IMG/VR virus record: IMGVR_UViG_3300022685_000009
Location: 1 to 55,720 of that record
DNA: 55,720 nt
Source of the DNA: a virus
Reading direction: 5' to 3' (one strand)
The position numbers were made by a program, and so were the translations under genes. The notes under the pieces were generated by a model. That model was not told the origin of the DNA and did no database searches. It worked only from the letters and a program-made list of their open reading frames with translations. Positions 16,455-25,288 of the stretch are shown in pieces (the first letter of the stretch is position 1; each line of letters starts with the position of its first letter).

Positions 16455-19400
16455 GTGAACACCATCGACATCAACTCACTGCTTAGCAGCGCGGCGGACA
16501 GGACGGGCCTCCCTCCCGACTTGTTGGAACAAATTGTTTTTCAGGAGTCGTCCAACGACCCTAACGCCGTGTCTCTTAAAGGCGCACAGGGGCTGATGCA
16601 GGTCATGCCCGGCACGGCACAGCAGCCGGGTTTCGGCGTGCCCGAGTTTGACCGCCAGCGCCCGCTTAACGACCCCGAAGAAAACGTCCGGTTTGGCGCT
16701 GACTACATCAACGCGATGAAAAAGCGGTATGGGGGAAACATCGAACATGCTCTGCTCGCTTACAACATGGGGCCGGGGAACACGGACGAGTGGGTCCAAA
16801 AAGGCGAAGACGCGACTCGGCTTGATGACGAACCTCTGTTTTATGTGGCCAACATCACCAAGCGGGTTGCCGACCAGCGCGGTGTTCAGATTGACAGCCC
16901 CTACATCCGCGAAGCTCGGCGCCGTTTAGAAGAGCGCGGCGAAGACCCCAGTTTTTTTGACCTGCCGGAGCCGGAGCGGCAGCAAACCGCAAGCCGCCAA
17001 CCGCCACCCGCTAACCGACGGCTGACGCTCGCCGAGGAAGACGACGCACCCGAGGGCGCACTTCAGTGGGTGGCCGACCACGCCGAGATGGTAGGCAAGG
17101 GCTTGTACACCAGCTTTATCGATCTTGCCTCGCTGGTCGCCGACGCCTCTGACCTTGGACAGGGGCCGGACAACGGGATCACCGATCGCATCGCCAACAA
17201 ACTGGAGAACCACGCCAGCCGGGTGCGCAATTCGCTTCCTGAGTACATCCGGCGCGACCTCGCTAAAGAAATTGTGACGCGTGACGAAGATGGAGAGCTT
17301 GAGTTCCACATGCCAAACCTACGGCAGGTGGCAAATCTCGTGCTGCAATCTGCGGCCCCGTCTGGCGCGATCGTGCTGGGCGGCAAGGCGTTGGTGAAAG
17401 GCGCGTCCGCCGTCAAGAAGCTGAAGGGTTTTGTCGAGAAGTCCCCTAAGCTGGCGAACGCCGCAGGATTGGGCACGGCCAACAGCGCGTACAACTCCGT
17501 GTCCGTTTACACCGACACGTACGATCAAGCCTTGGAAGACGCTCTCAGGGACGGGCTACCCAGAGACGAAGCTGAAGAGGAGGCCGCAAAAGCCGCAACT
17601 TTGGCGGCAGGTATTACAGCGCCGCTATCGTTAACCACGGGGGCACTTGGAGAAGGGCTCTCCGCCACCGGAAGCAACGTAACGAGCCGCCTACTCAAAG
17701 GCGTGCTCTACGGAGGCGTGACCGAAGCGCCGGAGGAGGCGGGCCAGTACGCCGCCGGTCAGATTGGCCGGGGCGAGGATGTTGAGTCCGCCGCCCTCCT
17801 GAACGCTGGCCTGATGGGGGCGCTTGGCGCTGGCCCGACCGAGGGTGTGATGGCGGCTGCGTTCGGCAACACCGGCGAAAGTCAAAGCCCCCGCCCGGTG
17901 CCGCCCGGCGACCCCGACCCGTCGCTGGTCGATGAGCCGGCGCCCCTGCCCAATGATGTTCCACGTGGAACAATCGGCGATCCCGACCAACTCAACTTGT
18001 TCCCTGACATTCCAACAGGAGAGTTGCCGCTCATGCCCGAGCAAGGAACGCTGTCGTTGGATGGTGGCCGGGCGGCTGACCCCAACCAACTACGGCTTGA
18101 TCTGCCGCTCCCTGCCGACGCGGCGGTAGCAGAGGACACACTGGAACCCTTGCCGGAGCAGCTCAACCTGTTCCCTGACATCCCGACGGAAGAGTTGCCA
18201 CTCCTTGACAACGGGCGGGGAACCTTGGAGTTGTCCGACAGTCGCTTCGACGCAGACCTGAACCAGCTTGAGCTTGACCTACCCTTCCCCAACGCAGCGG
18301 TAGCGGCGGGAGTCGCTGACACCGAGGCGGCGGTTGATGCCAGCCCGGTTCTGCCGAATGCGCAGGACGCGCTCGATGCCCCGGCTGAGGAGGACTTGGC
18401 TGAGGTTGAAGAGATCATCGAAGAGTCCGCAACAATGGCCTCGCAGATCACGCCGGAAGACGGCGAGATGAACATTCGTAATATCAACGCCTTACGGCCT
18501 GAGCGTGTTCCCGAGAACGAGTCTGCCGAGGACGAACTGGCTCGCCTGATCGCGGAGCAGCAGTCGCAAATGGAAGGGTCTGGCCTTGAGGCGTCGGAAA
18601 CGGCGCAGCGAGCCGCCGAAGTCAACGCCGAACAACGCCGTCGCCGGGCGGCAAAGGAAGCCGAGGCTGAAGCCACGGAGACTACGACGCCGCCAACGAC
18701 GCCGCCAACGACGCCGCCAACGACGCCGCCAACGACGCCCGCTGCTGAAGAACCCACCACGCCCGCTGCTGAAGGTGAGCCGATCTATGAGTTTAACGGC
18801 GCTACCTTCCGGCAGGACGATGTTGATCTGGCCAAGTCCGACCCCGACGCTTTCATCGAGCGCCTACGCGAGAACGGCTTCGATGACTACGAGATCAACT
18901 CAGCCCTTGATCACTTCGGGGAAGAGAAGACCGAGGTTAAGCCGACGCTGACGCTTCCGAACAAGACCGAGGTCGAGGCGCAGGTCGAGGCCAAGGAAGT
19001 GCAAGATGCGGCCAAGACCAAGGTTGAGGAACAGGAGACCCCGACCGAGCCGGACGGCGAGTACGAGTTCGAAGGCGAGACCTACACGAACGCCGACGTG
19101 CTGGAGGCCCGAGCCGACCCGCAAGCTTACTTTGACAGGCTGACCCAAGAGTACGGCTACAACTACGACGAGGCCGAGCGAGCCATTGAGTACCTTGAGG
19201 CCAAGGCCATGGCTTCCGCCGGCCCCACCAAGCAGGAGCTGGAGCTGGCTGAGCTTGCGCGGGAGAACCCGCAGGCTGCCTTCGAACAGGTCTTGAGGCT
19301 GGGCAGAACTCCAGAGGAGGCCGACGCTGTCATGGCCCGGCTCGCGCTTATCAATTCCACTAAGCCGCTGCCTGCGGAATCAGCGACGCCGGAAACGGCA

Positions 19401-22400
19401 CAGCGACAGGGAGAGCTACCGGTCACTCGCTGGCAACCTGTCCGCAACGACTTCGAAAGCCGTCTGCGGAAAGCGTGGCGCAAGTTGGTTGGCAAGAAGG
19501 CTACCCCGACGACCATGCCCGAGTACGAGCAGCGCATGGAGGCCGCTGGTGACCTAAAGGTCAAGCCCGGTGACGTGCTCGACATGTCGCACGGGACCAG
19601 CCGGGAGTTTGACCTGCACCAGCGGGCGGTCGCGGACGAGTCGCGCGGCATCATGTTCTTCACCAACGCCGATGCGGTGGCTTCGAAGTACAGTAACTGG
19701 CAGGGAGGCCGCAAACCACGTCGGTTCACGGCCCGCGCTATCCCGCGCAAGCCCAAGACGCTGCGCTGGGGCACGGAAGACGGCATCCAGAGCATCGAGG
19801 ATGTGCACGTGGCGGCGCTGGAGGCGCAGGCTAGCAAGCACGACATGCTCGTGATTGTTGGTGTGCCCAGCAACGTGGACAGCGTGGCTCCCGACACGGC
19901 GCAGGCGGGCCGAGAAACGGCGGAGTCCGTCGAGCCGGGCGTCCCCGGCCTGACCAACTTTTATGTGACGCTCGACCCGAACGTCGTTACCCACCGACCG
20001 GGAGCGGACACGCTCAATGGCGAGGTGGTGGGAGAGAGCGTACCGCTGGATCAGGACTTTCGAGACGAGAAAGGCGAGACCACGTCGCCGGTTCAGGAAG
20101 AAATGTTTGGTCCGAAGGGCGGGGTAAGGAGGCTGGCTCGCCAAGGGCCGGGTCGCGCGGTTCGTCGAGCTGCCCCGGCCACAGCCACAGCCACCGCGCC
20201 GGAGCCTGAAGCCGCTGACCCTGATGTAAAAGAGATCAAGCTGACCCGGCGTCAGCGAGACTTTCTTGATAAGAACCTGCCCGAGGAAGTGGTTGATCAA
20301 CTCATGCCCCTGCCCGCTGGCAAAAAGAAACGGCCCATGAAGCTGTTCCTCAACGAGGAGCAAGCTGCCGAAGTTCTCGCTCTCGTCAACCGTGAACTGG
20401 GGCCGGGTAAGGGGCGGGACGAGAAGCTCGTTAAGATGGGCGACAACCTGCGCAAGAACATCAACAAACAGTTTAAGCCTGACGAAACGGTGGCCGGAGA
20501 CGTGGTGGATGTTACCGCGCAGTACGCCGAGGCCACGGGCGCCGAGGTGGTGACGGAGGCCGAGAAGGAGGCTGAAGACGCCGAACCCAAGAGCGAGTAC
20601 CTGTACTTCCCCAAGAAGCGGCTCAAGAAGCTGGCCCGCGAGGCGCTCAAGGGCGACAAGAAAGCCCAAGCGTACTTCCGCAAGATGACCGACGACGAGC
20701 TACGCGCTCTGCACCGAGGCATCGCCGAAGAACTCATGGCCGCCAACCCCGGCCAGACCCAGCGTGCGCTCGACACTGCCATGGTCGAGGCTACGGTGGC
20801 GAAGATTCAGGAACTGTCCGGTTACTCTGCACCGGCGCCGGAGACGGAGGCCACTAGTGAACCTGACCCCGACCTTGCCAACGAGGAGGCAGCGGAGGCC
20901 GTCGCTGACAACGCGGCGGCAGCGACGATTACCGCTGCGCGTATGGCGCCGGACATGCAGACCCCGGCGCAGGCCGCCACTGCCCCGGCGGCGCAGCCGA
21001 GGGTGGTTGAAACCACCTACGAAACTCCGACCAGCCCCGAGCAGATTCCAGAGGAGGATCAGTCTGCGGCCAAGGGCAGCGATGCCACGCACAAGGGGGT
21101 GGACCCGAACACAGACAAGACCCAGACGACCCCAACGTCGGATCAGGTAGACGCCGGCTCTGCTTCCAAAATTGAAGCCGCCCAGACTGCCGACGGCGGC
21201 ATGGGTGGGCGGGGCGGCGATGCCGCAACCGAGCCGGGCGACATGCCCGGCGACCGGGGCGCTTCTGAGCAGGCCACCTACGACGAACTTCAGGAGGTTA
21301 TCGAAGCGCACTCTGGCCGGTGGGCTGACGTGTGGTACTACCTGTTCGCAGACACCGCAAAAGGCCGTCGGTACCACAAGCCACAGGCACCGGGTGAGTC
21401 CACGGCCCGAGGCGATGTCTTTGCCATGCAGAGGTACCGGCGCCGCCTGAAGCAGTGGAAGGCAGAGAAAGCTCAGGCCATCAAAGATGCCAAGGCCCGA
21501 GGCGATCAGGATTACGTTTTTCCTGATGACCCTCCCCTGCCGCCGTCCAAGCGGCGGGCGCGAGCCGACACGCGAGTGGATAAGTTCGACTGGGCCGAAT
21601 TCAGAGAGCTGGTGAAGCGGGCCATGGGTCGGTCGCGGGTGTACTGGATGGAGCGCATGGTGGATCAGCACTATGCGGTCAAGCTGATTCAGGACGTGGG
21701 CCGTATCACCGACGAGAACGGCTACATCCAAGACCCGTTTCAGCTCTATGAAGCCCTCACCCGTGTGGGTTCGAAGGTCGACGTGCGCATCAAAAAGTTC
21801 GCTGGCAACCAGAAGAAAGCGATCGAGGACGCTGCCAACGAGGCGGGAATGTCGTTCGACGAGGCCAACGAGTTTGCCGCCGTGTTGCACTCTCTCCAGC
21901 GGAACGAGTACATCTACAACCGCAACCTCAACAAGGAAGGCGTGGTGCCGCAGCGAATCCCCGACAATCAGGTGGGTTACAGCGGTTATTCCAACGAGCA
22001 GGCGCGGTTGGTTCTCGCCGAGTACGAGTCCCGGTTCGACCGTCAGGCGCTGGCCAAGCTGGAGGATGCCATCTTCGAGACGGCCCAGTTCCTGCGCACG
22101 GAGATGGACAACGGCAAGCTCATCGGCGACACCCAGAAGGATCAGTGGACAACCACGCCGGAGGGCAGCAGCTACATCCTCGACCGCTACCGGCAGCTTC
22201 GCAACTCGCAGGGCTACGCGGCGGCGCTTGACCCGGCGAACTACGATCTCAACCAGATTCCCGATAAAGAGTACGAGGGGCTGGACTACTCGCCCGATGA
22301 GGCCAAATTCCGACTGCTCAACGACACGCTGCACAACATCACATACGTGCCTCTGTCCGACATCCGCCCGGTGACCGTGGCCGAGGTCATCACTCAGCAG

Positions 22401-24608
22401 TTGAAGGTGAAGGCGGGCCGAAACTTCTACTCCGAGTACGACATCTGGGGCCAAGACATCGGCACGGCGTATGGCCGACAGGTGGAAGGCCCGGCCACGG
22501 CGCCGCTGACCCACCTCATCAGCCATGCCCAGCAAGCCATCATTCGCGGCGAGCACAACGTGGAACAGGCATCGCGCTTGCAGAACCTCGTCAAGAAGAT
22601 GGACGACCCTTACTTTGGCGTCGTGCTGCCGGAGATGGAGGAGGGACACTACAACGTGCCCGGCAACATCGAGAACGCGATCAACAATCACTACGCGAAG
22701 CTGGGGCTGGAGCCGCCGAAAATGCCGGTGAACGACATCGAGATGATCACATTCCGCAAGAAGAACGGCGACAAGTCCACGCCGACGGTGATCTTCGACA
22801 TGGCCACGGCCAACGCCCTGACCAACAGCTACAACGAGACGAACACGAAGCGGGTGTTCAACGCTATTGGCAACTCGTCCTCGTGGGTGCGGAAGTCCAT
22901 GACTGCGTGGTCGCCCCCGTTCCACGCCACCAACTATGTGCGCGAAGTGTTCAACGCCAAGATTCAGTCGCGCGGGATCAAGGGTCTGACCGAGGAGCAA
23001 CGGGCAGCGGTGTCTGCCAAGGCCGGGTTCGGCGAGTCGATGAAGTGGTTCAAGCCCATCTTCCAGCAGATGCGCGATCCGAACTTCGACGTGAACTCCA
23101 TCACTGATCCGGTGGAGAAACGTCGGGCGGAGACGTTCAAGGAGCTGCACGAGGCCGGGCTGGTCAGCGAGTTCTTCCACATCAAAGACCCGATCCAGTT
23201 GGAGCGGGAGCTAAGGGAGGCTGAGCGCGTCCTGAACAACCCCGGTCGCAGCTCCATGAAGAAGGTCAAGGGCGTGTTCAAGTCACTGGCCCAGAACCTT
23301 GAACTGATGGCTGCGGTGTCAGAGAACGCCGTGCGTATGTCCGTCGCTGCCGAGGTGTTGGCACAGACCGGCGACGTTAACTTCGCGGCGTCAGTGGGCA
23401 AGGACTTGTCGGTGAACTTCCAGCGGTACGGAACGTGGGGGTCTGCCATCAACAGCCTGTTTTTCTTCTACAACCCGACGGTGCAAGGGCTGTACCGGGC
23501 GAAGCGGGCGCTGCACCACAAGGACGTGCAGAAGGTAGTTGCCGGCATCGTCACTTCCAGCGCCATGCTGGCCGTGCTTAACCGGGCGCTGGCAGGAGAA
23601 GACGAGGAAGGGCGGAACTACTACGAGTCAGTGCCGGAATGGAAGCGGAAGACGAACATGGTCATCATGATCCCCGGCGGCGAGGGGCGCCATATCACCG
23701 TCCCCCTGCCGTACGTGTGGAACCTGCCGTATCTGGCGACGGAGAAGATTGCCAACACGATCATGTCCGACAGCGACCCCCGGCCCGCCGGGCAGCAAGC
23801 TACATCTCTCGCTGGCGACCTGCTGGGAGCGACGATGGAAGCGGTCAGCCCGGTCTCCTACTCGTCAGGGAACCCAACCCGCTCAATTATCCCGACCATG
23901 CTCCAGCCGGGGTACGACGTGCTGACCAACCAGACATGGTTTGGGGGTTATATCAACCCGCGCGTCACGGACTTCTCTGGTGCGCCGGTGACGGACGCCT
24001 ACAATATCCGCGATCCCGACCAGAAGAAGGTCTGGCAGAACATCGCCAAGACCGTTGCTATCGGGGGCAGTGAGTTTGAGAAGGGGCTGGTTGACGTGTC
24101 GCCGGGTACGCTGGAGTACCTGTTCAAGTACTACACCGGTGGCGCCGGGACGTTCCTCACCCGCACGATGGACACGACGGCTGCCGTCTTCGCCGGTGGC
24201 ACCGGGGAGACAGCGGAGGAAATCCTTACCAACGCGCCGATACTGAGGCGGGTGTACGGGCTGGGTGAGTTCGAACAGGCTGATGCCGACCGGTACTACC
24301 AGTTGCGGGGCGACCTCGCGGCGGTCAAGAACACGGAGAAGTCGCTGAAGGAGAGCCGAGACCGGGAAGGCTGGCAGCTCTTTAAGAACACGGAGGGTGA
24401 CCTGTACCGCGCCGGGGTCATGCGCGAGTTCGAACGTACCGAGAAGCGACTGCGCAAGCTCCGGCGACTGCGCAACGAGATCGTGAAAAAGGCGAACAAG
24501 ACCGAGGCGCAGCAGCGCCGGATTGACAGCTTGAACCAGCTCATCAGCAAAGAGATGGTGCGGTTCAACACCTACTACTTTGACCGGATTACCAAGGAGG
24601 CACTCTGA
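16455..24608 (+). CDS. Giant polyvalent ejection protein with lytic transglycosylase domain
   Basis: This 2717-residue protein starts at GTG directly after the preceding stop. Residues 1-115 form an SLT-type lytic transglycosylase: catalytic Glu31 in FQESSND, then GLMQVMPGTA and LAYNMGPGN, expected to cut peptidoglycan during DNA entry. Residues 500-620 contain two copies of a repeat with QLNLF and QL-x-LDL motifs, followed by a PTTP repeat near 750. Residues about 775-965 carry three UBA-like helical repeats. Residues about 1030-1190 (DMSHGTSREFD, GIMFFTNADAVASKYS) resemble ADP-ribosyltransferase domains of polyvalent proteins. Residues about 2140-2400 (WSPPFHATNYVREVFNA) resemble the LPD38-type associated domain. 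It is probably packaged and ejected into the host. Domain names beyond SLT are tentative. Confidence 0.88.
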   Translation: MNTIDINSLLSSAADRTGLPPDLLEQIVFQESSNDPNAVSLKGAQGLMQVMPGTAQQPGFGVPEFDRQRPLNDPEENVRFGADYINAMKKRYGGNIEHALLAYNMGPGNTDEWVQKGEDATRLDDEPLFYVANITKRVADQRGVQIDSPYIREARRRLEERGEDPSFFDLPEPERQQTASRQPPPANRRLTLAEEDDAPEGALQWVADHAEMVGKGLYTSFIDLASLVADASDLGQGPDNGITDRIANKLENHASRVRNSLPEYIRRDLAKEIVTRDEDGELEFHMPNLRQVANLVLQSAAPSGAIVLGGKALVKGASAVKKLKGFVEKSPKLANAAGLGTANSAYNSVSVYTDTYDQALEDALRDGLPRDEAEEEAAKAATLAAGITAPLSLTTGALGEGLSATGSNVTSRLLKGVLYGGVTEAPEEAGQYAAGQIGRGEDVESAALLNAGLMGALGAGPTEGVMAAAFGNTGESQSPRPVPPGDPDPSLVDEPAPLPNDVPRGTIGDPDQLNLFPDIPTGELPLMPEQGTLSLDGGRAADPNQLRLDLPLPADAAVAEDTLEPLPEQLNLFPDIPTEELPLLDNGRGTLELSDSRFDADLNQLELDLPFPNAAVAAGVADTEAAVDASPVLPNAQDALDAPAEEDLAEVEEIIEESATMASQITPEDGEMNIRNINALRPERVPENESAEDELARLIAEQQSQMEGSGLEASETAQRAAEVNAEQRRRRAAKEAEAEATETTTPPTTPPTTPPTTPPTTPAAEEPTTPAAEGEPIYEFNGATFRQDDVDLAKSDPDAFIERLRENGFDDYEINSALDHFGEEKTEVKPTLTLPNKTEVEAQVEAKEVQDAAKTKVEEQETPTEPDGEYEFEGETYTNADVLEARADPQAYFDRLTQEYGYNYDEAERAIEYLEAKAMASAGPTKQELELAELARENPQAAFEQVLRLGRTPEEADAVMARLALINSTKPLPAESATPETAQRQGELPVTRWQPVRNDFESRLRKAWRKLVGKKATPTTMPEYEQRMEAAGDLKVKPGDVLDMSHGTSREFDLHQRAVADESRGIMFFTNADAVASKYSNWQGGRKPRRFTARAIPRKPKTLRWGTEDGIQSIEDVHVAALEAQASKHDMLVIVGVPSNVDSVAPDTAQAGRETAESVEPGVPGLTNFYVTLDPNVVTHRPGADTLNGEVVGESVPLDQDFRDEKGETTSPVQEEMFGPKGGVRRLARQGPGRAVRRAAPATATATAPEPEAADPDVKEIKLTRRQRDFLDKNLPEEVVDQLMPLPAGKKKRPMKLFLNEEQAAEVLALVNRELGPGKGRDEKLVKMGDNLRKNINKQFKPDETVAGDVVDVTAQYAEATGAEVVTEAEKEAEDAEPKSEYLYFPKKRLKKLAREALKGDKKAQAYFRKMTDDELRALHRGIAEELMAANPGQTQRALDTAMVEATVAKIQELSGYSAPAPETEATSEPDPDLANEEAAEAVADNAAAATITAARMAPDMQTPAQAATAPAAQPRVVETTYETPTSPEQIPEEDQSAAKGSDATHKGVDPNTDKTQTTPTSDQVDAGSASKIEAAQTADGGMGGRGGDAATEPGDMPGDRGASEQATYDELQEVIEAHSGRWADVWYYLFADTAKGRRYHKPQAPGESTARGDVFAMQRYRRRLKQWKAEKAQAIKDAKARGDQDYVFPDDPPLPPSKRRARADTRVDKFDWAEFRELVKRAMGRSRVYWMERMVDQHYAVKLIQDVGRITDENGYIQDPFQLYEALTRVGSKVDVRIKKFAGNQKKAIEDAANEAGMSFDEANEFAAVLHSLQRNEYIYNRNLNKEGVVPQRIPDNQVGYSGYSNEQARLVLAEYESRFDRQALAKLEDAIFETAQFLRTEMDNGKLIGDTQKDQWTTTPEGSSYILDRYRQLRNSQGYAAALDPANYDLNQIPDKEYEGLDYSPDEAKFRLLNDTLHNITYVPLSDIRPVTVAEVITQQLKVKAGRNFYSEYDIWGQDIGTAYGRQVEGPATAPLTHLISHAQQAIIRGEHNVEQASRLQNLVKKMDDPYFGVVLPEMEEGHYNVPGNIENAINNHYAKLGLEPPKMPVNDIEMITFRKKNGDKSTPTVIFDMATANALTNSYNETNTKRVFNAIGNSSSWVRKSMTAWSPPFHATNYVREVFNAKIQSRGIKGLTEEQRAAVSAKAGFGESMKWFKPIFQQMRDPNFDVNSITDPVEKRRAETFKELHEAGLVSEFFHIKDPIQLERELREAERVLNNPGRSSMKKVKGVFKSLAQNLELMAAVSENAVRMSVAAEVLAQTGDVNFAASVGKDLSVNFQRYGTWGSAINSLFFFYNPTVQGLYRAKRALHHKDVQKVVAGIVTSSAMLAVLNRALAGEDEEGRNYYESVPEWKRKTNMVIMIPGGEGRHITVPLPYVWNLPYLATEKIANTIMSDSDPRPAGQQATSLAGDLLGATMEAVSPVSYSSGNPTRSIIPTMLQPGYDVLTNQTWFGGYINPRVTDFSGAPVTDAYNIRDPDQKKVWQNIAKTVAIGGSEFEKGLVDVSPGTLEYLFKYYTGGAGTFLTRTMDTTAAVFAGGTGETAEEILTNAPILRRVYGLGEFEQADADRYYQLRGDLAAVKNTEKSLKESRDREGWQLFKNTEGDLYRAGVMREFERTEKRLRKLRRLRNEIVKKANKTEAQQRRIDSLNQLISKEMVRFNTYYFDRITKEAL
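17957..17972. promoter_or_regulatory. Perfect chromosomal-type parS site (ParB binding)
   Basis: The sequence TGTTCCACGTGGAACA is a perfect 16-bp palindrome that matches the bacterial parS consensus bound by ParB. It lies in the low-complexity linker of the giant protein gene, coding DVPRGT. I found no second copy or parA/parB genes, so if it acts it would recruit host ParB. A random exact occurrence in a genome of this size is very unlikely. Confidence 0.8.
18690..18745 (+). repeat. 12-bp tandem repeat encoding PTTP units
   Basis: Near-perfect 12-bp units of the type CCAACGACGCCG encode a PTTPPTTPP stretch in the giant protein, a flexible linker between its repeat regions. The boundaries are approximate. 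Confidence 0.8.
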
Positions 24609-25288
24609 TGTCGTGGATGAGCAGGATGTACGGCAATGCCAAGCCGAAGAAAACCCAGACGAACACCGCCCAGATGGGCACCGGGCCGCAGATGAGGCAG
24701 GACACGCCTCGTTACGCAACGCCGGTGGCTCCGCCCAGCCGGGCGGTGACCCCGCCCCCGACCATGCGTGACATGGAGTATCGGGGTGGCGGCAACCCGG
24801 CGGCGTCGGAGCGGATAACACGGTCGACCCCCGGCTGGGCGAACCCCGGCTACGGTGGCGGGCTTGGGCCGGTGACCGGCGACTCGCGGCAGCCGGCGCG
24901 GGCGAACCGCTGGATGGACATGCAGCGGCAGATGATGCTCCGTCAGAAGATGGCCGGGCCGACCCAGCCGGTGATGCGGCCTGCTGTCCAGCCGGGTTTC
25001 CAGTCGCTAAGTCAGGAGGGTTATCAGACTCAGCCCCAGCAGCGGATGCTGGCTCAGCAGCGGATGCTGGCTCAGCAGCAGATGCGGCCTCAGCAGCCGG
25101 GCACCCAGCAGCAGATGCGGCCACCGTCGCCCCAGCAGTTTAACCAGCGCGGCATGCCCGCGCCCAGTCGCGCCAACCTGATCCCCCAACAGCAAGCCAG
25201 CAACATCATGCAGCGCCTGTACGGCGGGCAACGAGGGGCACCGGGCAGCCTGCCGATGCCCTCGATGAACCGCAATCGGGGCTACTAG
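24608..25288 (+). CDS. Gln/Met/Pro-rich structural-region protein, last of rightward operon
   Basis: This 226-residue protein is rich in Pro, Gln, Met and Arg, with a QQRMLA repeat near residues 140-165 encoded by a direct DNA repeat. It appears largely disordered and no family is recognised. The ATG overlaps the stop of the giant gene as TGATG. It is the final gene of the rightward block, and its stop codon overlaps the stop of the convergent primase-helicase gene, with no terminator between. A minor virion protein is likely. Confidence 0.65.
   Translation: MSWMSRMYGNAKPKKTQTNTAQMGTGPQMRQDTPRYATPVAPPSRAVTPPPTMRDMEYRGGGNPAASERITRSTPGWANPGYGGGLGPVTGDSRQPARANRWMDMQRQMMLRQKMAGPTQPVMRPAVQPGFQSLSQEGYQTQPQQRMLAQQRMLAQQQMRPQQPGTQQQMRPPSPQQFNQRGMPAPSRANLIPQQQASNIMQRLYGGQRGAPGSLPMPSMNRNRGY

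Noticed and set aside
20700-23180. An 826-residue minus-strand open frame inside the giant gene
   Set aside because: It is antisense to clearly protein-like sequence and has no ribosome-binding site. GC-rich third positions commonly give long shadow frames.
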